This document shows, one piece after another, positions 23,303 to 34,300 of a stretch of DNA of 64,000 nucleotides. The notes beneath the pieces are model-generated. The model saw only the letters and a list, made by a program, of their open reading frames with translations. It did no database searches and was not told the DNA's origin. The stretch is from Apostichopus japonicus (taxonomy: Eukaryota; Echinodermata; Holothuroidea; Aspidochirotida; Stichopodidae), in contig NC_092561.1 in assembly GCF_037975245.1 (NCBI RefSeq), positions 18,109,001-18,173,000 of the forward strand, in the 5' to 3' direction. Position 1 is the stretch's first letter, and each line of letters begins with the position of its first letter. A program made the translations under genes and the position numbers.

Positions 23303-24509
23303 TAGCGTAAGAAATCAATATAAACAAGATGCTCTTCGCCATTAAAGACAGTTTTCATCCCGAAGAGAGTCAACTAAAACGTGAAAATACAATTATAGGT
23401 GTGATCTTCACGTAAATGATTTATATTTGTGCTCACCAGGTCTAGCATTGCATAAAATTGCATCATCATTATTACATGAACAGGGTCATCGGAGTCAAGA
23501 ACAGGCCTCTCCCTTGCTGAGAAGTTGCCCTGGTTGAGTAGGTAATCTCGAATTCGAGCCTCATTACTCATTGGATATCTGGCCTCTGCTACATCTGAAG
23601 GTAGCGAAATGTGACAATGATGTGATTCGACCATTGCAAACTTTGCATAAGGCTGGGTTTGAACAAACTAATCGGAATTAAAATTATTTATCCAAAGAAC
23701 GCATAAATGTAGGGTCACTTGTTTTACCCTACGAAACATATAGATTTACGATTTGCGTGCTATTTTTATAAATTTGTTGTGGAATTGTGGAAGAAAGGCA
23801 AATGAGAAATGCATATATCACGGATTTATGTCTGACAAAAAGGTATTGCAATGATTTCAGAACGAAGCAGTGCTTTAGAATACCTATAAATCCACGCCTC
23901 ATTACATGAGATGGTGATATAGTCACGCCTCAAATTACATTCGGTAATGATAGATTCGCCTCATTACACGAGGTGGTGATATATTCTAGCCTCATTTAAC
24001 ATGAGGTAGTGACATATCTACTCCTCATTTTACATGAGGTAGTGATGATACTTTCACATTTGACATCCACAGATAAAGCCCCTCTCTTTACCTATAGTTA
24101 TTACAACCAAGCACTTGATATAGAGTGATGGTTTTAATTCATATACAGTGATACAGTGATGATGGATTCACATATCACATTATGTTGAGTGATGATATCT
24201 TAATGCCTGACTTAACATTAGGTTGAAGATACATTCACAGAGTGATTAGTCCGTTTTCATTGAAAATTGTCAATTTTATTAGTGAATGTTATGCATTCAC
24301 TTAATATAAAAAAATTTATACTAATGGAGAAACGTACCAAACTGACTCTGGTTCTAAGTAAACGAGCAACCGAAAACTGCGGTTGTCTTTCAATGTCTTA
24401 TCTTTTAACGTTAGTTTTAACGATAACAAAACGGTAGTAAAGCCTTACCTTGATTTAAAACAAAGATGATAGCAACCGCGCACAGCAAATAACATGAGAA
24501 ATACTTCAT
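19792..24509 (-). CDS. Cys-loop receptor subunit, gene D (intact, 458 aa)
   Basis: Exons: 24509-24449, 23594-23437, 23058-23014, 22705-22596, 21789-21673, 21222-20493, 19947-19792; total 1377 bp, open throughout. Signal peptide: residues 1-20. The ligand-binding domain has NERDQVITTASWL, loop D RWTDERLSW and loop A EIWIP. The Cys-loop is C161-C175 with FPFDTQ inside. M1 is about 249-270, M2 about 276-297 (E276 = -1', S279 = 2', L286 = 9', D297 = 20'), M3 about 309-331 and M4 about 419-441. The M3-M4 loop is about 80 residues. Glu at -1' and Leu at 9' are as in cation-selective nicotinic channels. FPQNQ replaces the loop B GSW motif and the loop C cysteine pair is absent, so a different ligand or an accessory role is likely. 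It is the closest intact paralogue of gene C. Confidence 0.93.
22303..22366. repeat. Fragment resembling a SINE/LINE tail
   Basis: It runs from an (ATA)n stretch into TTTATAGAGCGC..CAAAGCGCTT with a small palindrome. Such sequence is common in marine invertebrate interspersed repeats. It lies in an intron of gene D, and the family was not identified. Confidence 0.4.
23250..23299. repeat. (AT)n microsatellite
   Basis: A pure AT run in the intron between exons 2 and 3 of gene D. Confidence 0.95.
23896..24240. repeat. Degenerate minisatellite in intron 1 of gene D
   Basis: At least five units of about 31-35 bp start GCCTCATT or TCCTCATT, followed by ACATGAGG and GTAGTGA or GTGGTGATAT. CCTCAT and ATGAGG within a unit can pair, so each unit can form a small hairpin. 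Units decay after about 24065. Confidence 0.7.
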
Positions 24510-26633
24510 AGCTACTTAGAAGTAAACTTCAATATCAATTATGGTGTCAAGCCTTTGAATTACAGAGATTCCGCTCTGACAATGCCTACTGATGTGCATT
24601 GGTGAAAGGTTTTATCGGAAGTAGTTTTGCTGCCGCAATATTCATACCTAATCAAGCAAACTAGGCATTCACTTTCCATTTTTTCATCAATTTAATAATA
24701 TATTTTCATTTTTCAAACTTGATGAACTTTACAGAAGATTTTCTGCAAACAATGAGTCAGCTTTCTCTCTCTCGCCTGCATGCAATTGTCACAAGACGGT
24801 CCAATGTAAACTGTTTTATTATAAGAAATAAATCATTTTCGTTTTCAATTTCGACGAGTTTTGATAAAATAGAAAATAACTGTTTGATGAGAGATCAGTA
24901 AATACTTCCCATTAACACATTTTAGCTTTTTCAGGGTACAAATTCTCGATTTTAAATTCAAAGAGAAGTTGTGTAAGGTGTATCGGAGACAAACTGCAGT
25001 CTTTCGATATCAGTAACACTATTCACATACAACATATGGTTAGGCCTATATAATAACGGAGTCGTATTTACAAATTTACCTCCCTACATTTATCCACTAT
25101 GCAACCTCAGTTAACAATACTGAGAGTAACTTAAACCAAATAGTTATGATGGTCATCACATAGTTACTTGTCATTACATCATTTCTTCATGTTGGTGCTA
25201 AGAATCAACCATACCAGGTACCACAACAGCGTATCATTAGACGGTGAGTTTCTGGTAACAGCAAGGTGCTTATAAACATGTTATTTGTCACATTTGTACA
25301 GGGACGTTAAGTTCAAAAGGGATAGATTATTTGGCAAACTTTGCCAGTTTTGTCGTATTTTATGATAAATACAACTGGTTTTAACAGCGTCTGTTTGAAA
25401 ATGCTCTGCAACTAATTGTACGTGATTCGTAAAGTTTTTACAAATATAGTCAAATATTTGCGCAAACTGAATTCGTTTGTATCAATTTTAAAGGTGGCCG
25501 TGTTAGAATATGCTTTCAACAGGATTTTGAAGATTTCTGAAGAAACATCAGGTACTATTATAGTCTATTTTACCAGAAATAACCTCGCATGGAATTCGAC
25601 GGCGTACCCGTACTCCAGTATATTTTCGTGTACTCATATTATACTTGCAGTTATTGTACTCAGTGGAAATGTCAATAAACCACTCCTCGAATGTGTACTT
25701 GCTGTATACCTGTACTCGGAACGCTGAACTCGTACTTACAGGTTTGTTTTCAGACTGAAAGTATGGTAGATGGTTAACACCGGTGTTGGACTAATATTTC
25801 TCGCTAAAATATCAATCGTGTTAAAAAATTTTAAATTGTCATAATTGTGAAAGAAAGTTATTTCTTACAATAATCTTTATGACGTCATGATCATTGTAAT
25901 AGTTTACTGTTGCTGCGTCATGTATGATTAGAATCATAATACTCGGCCTTTCATCGATCAATGTATTCATTATCACGATCACTTCATTCCATTATGTGTG
26001 AACGCTTGGATTCTCATTATAACTTGTTTGCATCATCTCCAACTAAAATGTAATTTAGCAGGCATCATTTCCGGTCCGATGTAATTAACTGTCATTTTTT
26101 TTTTATTGAAATCGCAAAACACGGTAAGATCGTAAACAAATAAATCAGTTCACTGTAGCTACACCAAGGCCCAACCAAAGCTAACATCAATTGGATCTCA
26201 TAGACGAAAAAGATATACACTACTTTCGTTCAGCTACATGAGCCTTCCGAGCCATTACGTGATTTCTTTTATCAGCATGCAAACCGACCTTTATCTACTT
26301 TCTAGTAACTTATAATTTGCGTAATAAATAACAGACAATTCAACCGAAATGACCATGCAAACAATTTTACGGAAATAAGACGCCATATAATGGCTAAGAA
26401 GAAAAAAACAGCACAAAATTGTAAACGCAGGCTTCATTTTAATAATGCCAATAAAATCCTCATTTCAAACCTACCTTGTTTGACTTAGCTAAGTTGGTCA
26501 CCAGTATATGCATCACATACCACTATTAAATATACTTCATGGTTTGGCGATGAGAATTAATTACTAAGTGAGACTTTCAACAACGGATATGAGTCTTTGA
26601 CACCAAATCGCCTATGTAATTTTAAATATGCAC
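24510..26633. other. Upstream region of gene D, no gene seen
   Basis: No conserved coding sequence. A 103-codon open frame at 25416-25727 has no recognisable family features or splice context and is not called. Confidence 0.5.
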
Positions 26634-26937
26634 CCGATACACACAGAGAACACAGTTACCTCTGTTAAATTTTAAAGTTTTGTACCACAGTTAATACTGG
26701 ACCGTGATATAAATCGGTAGCATGTGCTATTAAGATTATAGTAAGAACTGAGGATATGTGTAATTCCAACAAATCAAGTTGTTGGGATTTGTTGGGATTA
26801 CACATATCTTCAGTTCTGACTGTAATCCTAATAGCACATGCTACCGATTTTTCAGATTTTTCAGCACGATCCAGTATTTACTGTGGTACAAAACTTTAAG
26901 TTTTACAGAAGTTACTGTAATTTCTGTGTGAATCGGC
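26634..26937. repeat. Long palindromic (foldback) element
   Basis: A left arm from about 26634 (CCGATACACACAG...) is the imperfect reverse complement of a right arm ending about 26937 (...CTGTGTGAATCGG). Inner blocks TTTTGTACCACAG, GTAGCATGTGCTATTA and TGTGTAAT pair with their partners around a short centre near 26785. It is a MITE-like element of about 300 bp with no open frame. Confidence 0.9.
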
Positions 26938-28912
26938 TGAAATATGACATCTAAAATTTGCCGTTCTCATAATCTTCATGACTTCTTCATAAATGAAAGT
27001 TCTGTTTGAAAACGTGATATTTATATATATATTTATTTGTTTAAATTTTCATCAATTTTGTAGTCTGATTTCATAATGCTCTCGTGAAGGTACGCAAAGT
27101 AATTTCGAGCAGTCTGTTGGAAGCGTTGCCCTAAGCATCTGTGGAGAAGCCCACTGTCAGTCAAAACACCAAGAAACCTTACTTGTCTGGCATTTCAACA
27201 GAACTATGTCGTCATATCAGAGAAGCAAGTATTCGTAAAGATAAGCTAAGGATGGCAATTGCAGATAAGGTCTGTGAGGAAGCAGCCGAAATAATGCACA
27301 AAAGAATATAAGAATAGTATAAGAGGAGTACTATGAGAAAGAAGGAAGGAAATTAAAGTTTGTTTTTTTGTATAACACTTGCAAAACTTGCCCTCAGGGT
27401 GGGCGGACTTTTTTCTTTTTCTTTTTTTTTGGGGTGGGGGAGGGGGAAGGAGGGTGGGGGGAACAGCTTCCTCTCAGTCTTATCGGCTATATTATGAATA
27501 GTAGCATGTAGTATTGTCAGTCTCTGAGTATAGGGCTCAGGGTGATTGTGATCGTTAACAAAGTAGGTAGATAATGCTTTAAGAAAAAATATCATATTTT
27601 TAAGTTTTAATAAAATTTAACGATGCATTTGCTTCTTAAAAAAGAACACATTAAATATTGGGCGCATGTTGCTGTTAGCATAGTTATGATCTGCTGCATA
27701 GACCCCAACTATAGCACGCTATCATGCAAAAGTTTCTTGAGGTTATGTATCGAACTGCCTTGGTCGTAAAATGACCTCTTTTTACCAATTAGTCTGCACC
27801 ACCTGCCACACGACACTTGCACCGTGCATGTTAAGAAGCGATAATTACACATTAATTATATAATTATACGTTCAATAGTTATGTCGCATGTCTTTTGTCG
27901 ACCCTTGGTTTCGAATCGGGTGATTTCTATGACGTACTACGTTGTAGGTTAAGGACAAGCATTTTCATACATGAAAGGAAATCATTTGGAGGGAATATTT
28001 CATAATACATAAAACGATACAATATTTTTGTTAGGTGTAAAGATCTACACTGTTGTTAATATGTTGTAATCAAACAAAATATGTGCACATTGAGCTTGCT
28101 TTTGTTTTGTTTTTTTGCTTTGTATTGCCATGTAATGTCAATTTCTTATTCTTGAGAAAACGAGAAAGAACAAATATTTATACCTAAAGTGAGGGAAGAT
28201 GAATTGTAAAGCACATTTCACGAATGAGCGATAAGGCATCAGGATTTTAATACTTATTTCTAACTTTCAATTTCTTCATGTAGTATATTTAATTTGAGTT
28301 TCACATTGTGATAGCATGATACCTTCTTATCATGTGATTGGAGTAACTTAATCTGAACCTAATTAATTTTAATTTTCACATGAATGGAGTAAGATGGGCA
28401 ATGCATATGATCATTCAAAACATAACATTCAATATTTTTCCATTTTTTTCTCAAAGCATTAAACTTCTCTTTTTCCACTCTCTTAATACGAACCTGCCAA
28501 CAATGGCACACATCTAAGACAAAATCCTGATTGAGTTGTATACAATTATTACAAATATCACATGTTATGATCAGAACATTAATTCGACTGAACATTTAGC
28601 TGGTCTAAAGTCTACGTAAAAAGACACGTTTACATCATACTACTGCATAAATATGCCTTAAAGATTACTAAGATGCAATGAGGCTAATGTGTTTAAATAT
28701 CGCGTTAATTTATTAGCTAGCTGATGTCGTACGTGAAAAAATTGACCACTCAGTCTTATTTGTAAGCAGACATGAACTTCCATTCATGAACTCGTTACAA
28801 CTATTACTATAAATGCATAATGTCATAAATACCAGTTGCTGTTATCACTGCGTACATGAACCATATCCAAAGTATAAGATCCGTTAAGATGCTCATTGTT
28901 TTACAGTTTATG
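26938..28912. other. Intergenic, no gene accepted
   Basis: Mostly low-complexity AT-rich sequence, with a G-rich run near 27420-27465. A short plus-strand frame at about 27140-27311 (VEKPTVSQNTKK...) ends in a stop and matches nothing I recognise. Confidence 0.45.
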
Positions 28913-28919
28913 TACTGTG

Positions 28920-29170
28920 TGGAGTGTTAGGAGTGTTAGCTCAGTGGTTAACGCCGGTACCTTCCAATCATAAGGTCCCCGGTTCGAGTCACTCCAAGAT
29001 CAATGTATGTCGTCCAGTTACAGAGTTGTTGACAATTGACAATTCATAATCATGGACGCTAAATATGAATGTAAGAGACTGACTTCGGTCAGCTTGCGGC
29101 TTTGATAAGCCAATGAGGCTTCTTCGCGAGTTCCTGCTTGCAGGAGGATCTAAAATACATACATACATAC
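28920..29170 (+). mobile_element. tRNA-derived SINE with (ATAC)n tail
   Basis: The head folds like tRNA: GGAGTG (28930-28935) pairs with CACTCC (28990-28995). The A box is TAGCTCAGTGG at 28937-28947 and the B box GGTTCGAGTCA at 28981-28991, one base from consensus. The body runs to an (ATAC)n tail at about 29153-29170. TACTGTG occurs at 28913-28919 and again at 29168-29174, a possible target-site duplication. The predicted anticodon loop has eight bases, so it is a SINE head and not a functional tRNA. Confidence 0.82.
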
Positions 29171-29174
29171 TGTG

Positions 29175-31382
29175 CTGGTATTTTACAATGCGACGCAATG
29201 AACCGAACGAAGGCCATTCTAAAACTGAAACAATTTTTGGGCCACACAACTTAACTCTCGATCGATAGCAGAAGAATATATCTTTTAAAACCTGACGAGG
29301 ACAATTACCTTGTCATTAATTTTAGTACTATCGAAAGTGGTTACCATCACATTTAAAGAACAACAGAGTCTGTTTTATGTAAGAGATAATTTAAAAATGA
29401 TTGATTATTACGTCTGCAGAGGCAGACTTACATTACATATATACTGTCGTATATCTGTACTATTGGTATTGTAATGGCATAGCACCAACCCCTATACGTT
29501 AAGAATGAGAACAGTTAATTAAAGAATTGGAGCACTCAATATAATAAAAGCAATATGCGTAAAGAGGACACGATATTAATGAACTGTTACTATATCAACA
29601 CGACGTAGAATTTCAATCATCAATAAACTGTTTTTCTTTTTCTTGTTGAGATTTTCGTCACGTGAATAAATTAAATAATGGTTTCTGCTAAATGTATTTT
29701 ACCGGTAGATGAGGATTTAAATACGTGAGGAGTTCATATATTCGCCTTAGAAAAAGATTAACAACCAAGTTTTGTAGATCATTGGTTTAGAAGCTTACAG
29801 ATTTAACGTAATGACAACGCCCTTAGTGTCGTATTTCAAAGCTGCAAGAAGGACATTTCGTCCTTATAAAGCAACGTTATTTACAGTAAAAGTGTGTCGC
29901 TTCATTTAACTCCTCCTACAATTTTGTTTTCAGTAACTGATTTTTTTTTTGAATATCCGTGTCCAACTGCTTGGGGTGGTTGTATGAAGTGATAAAATGA
30001 CTGGAAAACTTTCATGCAATCTAAGGTTTCAAGATAGCATTTGCATTTTGAAGCTGAACCGATTATATTCACAAGATCACTGACTGGAACCCTGATATGT
30101 CTTTAAATAAACAGATTTATCTTCAACATTGTACCTTTGTCTCATAATGTATCAACTTTGAGAAGTCATGTTATGCCCTGTAGGTCTAGTTTATATTCAT
30201 TTCTCTTTGAATTATCATTTGATGGCAAAAAGAGTGTCGTTGTAAATGGACGATTGTTTTCGAATTTTTGAAATCTTACATACTACTTTAAAAAGAATAT
30301 CTTTTAAGAAATTAATGCAGTGCACCCATTATATTTTAGGGATTTAAATTATGTTTACAATCATTAATGTCCAGGTAATGTGTACGGAAACCATAGAGAT
30401 ATAACGGTGACAACAGTATAGTTTAATTTGGCATATCATCAAACATTAAAGTTAATTTTGGAATATTGGTTGTGGATCTTGAATTTTCATATCTCGAAAG
30501 GTTACAATTGAAGCTACAGATATAAAGTTTATTTGTTGGATATAATTAATTGAAAGACAGATCTTCCCTCCCAAGTCATGAAAAGTACAATATTTCCAAT
30601 AAAAATAAGAAAGAAACCAAACATTGTAACACGAAATAAAAAGTGGCTTATCAAATTTTTATACTTTTTTCCAATTTCTCTCTCTCTCAAATAATTCATT
30701 GGCAAATAATACGGACATGTAACAAATAACATCGACAGAAAAATAATTTAAAAAAAACCCAGTTATCTTATCTTTATGTCGTATAGCTGTGAATTTCATA
30801 TGTGACGAGTGAACGGCGTATAGCCGTTGAGAGGAGCATAAAATAACACAAGATTGTGGTAGGAAATTTTATTTCTATTATTTATATGTCAAGTTTAAAT
30901 AATATTAGCTACCAATTTTCATCAAGCAATATAAGTAAACACAGTCCGTTTCTTGGGCCACTAGAAGTGCATTCAATTTACTGAAGCAGTCTGTAATTAT
31001 GATATGGATGTTTCTCGCCAAAAGATCAATTTGCCGATACGTGCCGCATGGAAGTAACTACTGATAGTTAAATTGCAACATTTTGAATTGAATTGAATTG
31101 AATTGAACATTCAACTGACATAGAAGGCCAATGTTACGTTTCAGTAAATCAACTTGTATGGTTATGTGTGTACAGGCTCATGTAAACGACATATTTATAT
31201 CATATTATAACATGCTCATATGCAGATATGGCTTGATTTTCCCATATAAAACTCAATTATATACAGAGCTCTTTACACCTTATACCAAACATAAATCGTA
31301 GGCATATGTTGAGGTTACAGTGAAGACAAAAGGATAGCGTACGACCAAGCACGCTAGGTGAAAAGTTTAGTTATTCTACTGT
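29175..31382. other. Intergenic 3' flank of gene E
   Basis: No coding exon recognised. It includes a short (TTGAA)n run at 31083-31107. Confidence 0.5.
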
Positions 31383-34300
31383 CTATTCTTGTTTACAATA
31401 ATCAGACAATATTTCAGGATTCCCGTTGAATTTGACCAATATCACGGTGAGCAAGATGAAGAAGCCTACGAGAAACACAGCGAACATAATCCTGTCTGAT
31501 ACCAGAGCAACAATGCGAGCCTCCAGTTTAATCTGCGGAAATGATAATAACATAGATACGTCATTGAACTGGCCCTTATGTGAGGATGTAGTAGACAGAA
31601 ATAACAACGGATTTTGTGTTTCACCAATGGTCTGGTGGCACCATGTATTTAAACATGAAATTAGATATAATTGGTAAAATCAAGAGGGCAGTGGGTAAGA
31701 CTCAAGAGAAACCCCCTGACACACTCCAAGTGTCAACAATGTGATTGTCCAAGTGCATCACATGTTCATTTATTACTTAGAACTCAAACTTTCGATAAAC
31801 TATTCGTGCTTGTTGATTCGTCTTGAAATATATAGTGTACACGCTAACTGAGCTATTCCCAGCTGGCTATATTTCGTAACACACAAGGACCCTTTGTTCG
31901 AGCCGGAAATGACTCATGGCTACTTGCCATGGAACGCACAGATTCCCTCACACTTACATGTTTAACTTGTAATACTTCAACAAGCGAGGTATTATTTTGC
32001 TTATTGTCCAAAGCAAAAACATCCATATTACCTCCTTAATTTCAACATTAAGCACTCTTTATTTAGTAATAGCATAGAATGGAATGGAATGGAATATACA
32101 TTACCTTTCCACAAATGAAAGTTATTAAATTGGCAATACTTGTATGATATTGCATTCTCACCGTTTTACCTCCAATTCATTCGTCCCAAGAGTATTAAAC
32201 GGATGCAAAAAACACATGTTGAAATGTTCAAATTGTTTGATCATTACTTCAATGTTTGAAATCGATAAATGAAGCAAATATGTTATTTTAATGTAGGATA
32301 GCACATAAATATAATATAAATGCCAATCATAAGATGTGTTTTAAGGTGCAACGTAAGTCACATAACATAACAACCTATAGCGTCATTTCTCAAACAAGAT
32401 TAATAATCACACACTCATAGATTCGCCATATATCAATATGTGCATACGGAGATCTAGAGAACAGGGCTGGATTCCTAATTTGTTTTAAATTCAAATACTC
32501 CATTGAATAATGATTTTAAATTTAAAATAATTTTTTTCTTTAGTAACCAATCAAAGGAGTTGAAATAAATTTAGATAACCTTAACAGTTTTGCAAACAAA
32601 TTTTAAACAATTCAACTACTTATTACCATACCTGTTCAACTGGGCTGATGTAAACATGTGAGTCATCCGTGGGTAGTATATGCGGAGTACTGCCATCTTT
32701 GACTTTAGGATCTTCAAGCTCTTTTCTGTGTCTTGAATTCTCATTTTGCACATTTCCAACTCTCTCACTGTATGATAGAACTCCAACGGCTTTCGGCAGA
32801 TATTGCAAGAACAACTTACGCAAAGTTGGGTATTTGAGGAACATGAGCCGTCTATCACCATAAGCAATATAAATATTCAATACAGATATCGGCATGGCCA
32901 AACAGGTCAAGCCAAAATTGAGAGACAGATAAAGACTGAGAATGGGTGACTGGTCACCGTAAGGTGGTAAAATATCGGCCACAAGCAGCTGAAATACGGT
33001 TAAGCCAAGTACCATTGACACCCCAAGAGAAATTCTTTCTCCGCTATCAGGGGGCGCTAGAAATGCCACAAAGGAAATGATGCAGAGTAGGGATGAAGGT
33101 ACCATCAACGTTTTCACATAGTAAGACGGTTCTCGTTGTAAGAACAGACAGAATACTCCCACGCTCGTGTTTGCAATAGGGATAGATGGTGAAAAGTCCC
33201 GAAACGCCAATGTCCAATTATGAGCTGTGATATTGGTTATTGACCACTGAAGACTAGAAATGTCGGACACATCGCGAGCCGGTAAAGTACTAAGATATAA
33301 AATGTCCGCGTACTGATTTGATGGCAAAAACCTGAAAGCGCAAACTTGTGTATCGAATGGAAAGTACTGAACCCTGAGATGGAAAGATAAGAAGAAAAAC
33401 ATACAGGAAGCGTGAGTTTTTGCAATATTTTTTTCTAGATGTCGATGATACTTGTAAGACAAGAAAGAGATTGGAGTTATTGGATTCGGATAACAGGAAA
33501 CAAAAATTTACGTGAATAGTTGTATTTTTGTATTATGTACATTTATTTTTACAAACATAAACATGATATAGTGCAGTATCACATCGTCTGATGCAACTGA
33601 TAGTACGCTGTCCGAAGCACCTTCCAACGCTACGTCATCTGCAACGTTCTCTAGAAATATCAACACTGTGACAAATGTAGTATTACTTTGTGGACGAAGT
33701 TTAATGTCAAGAAGATCTTGTTGAACCAGAATTCAATTGTAATTCAATTACTGCTTCCTTTAACGCAACAAATCTGAGCCAGTTTGTTACAATATAGTTT
33801 ACAGAAGTAACAGCGTAATTAATATTAAATATTCCAGTGGCGTAGGAAGGTACTTTTGAATGGAGGGGGGGAGGCTGAAGACTGATGGCCGGCCTGGGGG
33901 AGGGGTCTAAGGGAGGGGGTGTCCCCCTCCCCTTTGGATTCTTTTTGCATTTCCAGGTGGCCTCAGATGCAATTTGGTGCAATATAGCACACTTCAACTC
34001 TCACTCCATTTTGTAAAGAATTTTGCATTTTCACCTGGCCTTAAATGCAATTTGGTGCTCCAAATAAGATTTTTTTCTCATTTGGAAATGAAAAAGGGGT
34101 TTTCTGACTTGCGGAGCGGGGGGGGAAGTATCATTCCGCCCCCCATATTTTTCACTGGGGGATGGCGCCCCCCAGCCCCCCGGTTCCTACGCCCTTAAAA
34201 TATCCTAAACTATAGGAGCCTGAAATATCGCGTGTGCGAATTCTAATCTCAAAACGTACCGCTTCCGGTGAGCGGTTAGCTGCTCCCCGACCAAACTGTC

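Noticed and set aside
23896-24065. CRISPR-like array of short repeats
   Set aside because: The units are contiguous and degenerate, without unique spacers, and the DNA is animal genomic.
25416-25727. 103-codon open frame on the plus strand
   Set aside because: No recognisable domain, splice context or codon pattern; such frames occur by chance in AT-rich DNA.
27140-27311. Plus-strand frame starting VEKPTVSQNTKKPYLSG
   Set aside because: It has a balanced composition and could be a transposon relic, but it has an upstream stop, no start and no family match.
27353-27595. Minus-strand frame rich in Pro and Lys
   Set aside because: Produced by the G-rich low-complexity run near 27420-27465.
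28930-28996. Functional tRNA gene
   Set aside because: The anticodon loop has eight bases, the D arm is poor, and the element continues into a SINE body with an ATAC tail.
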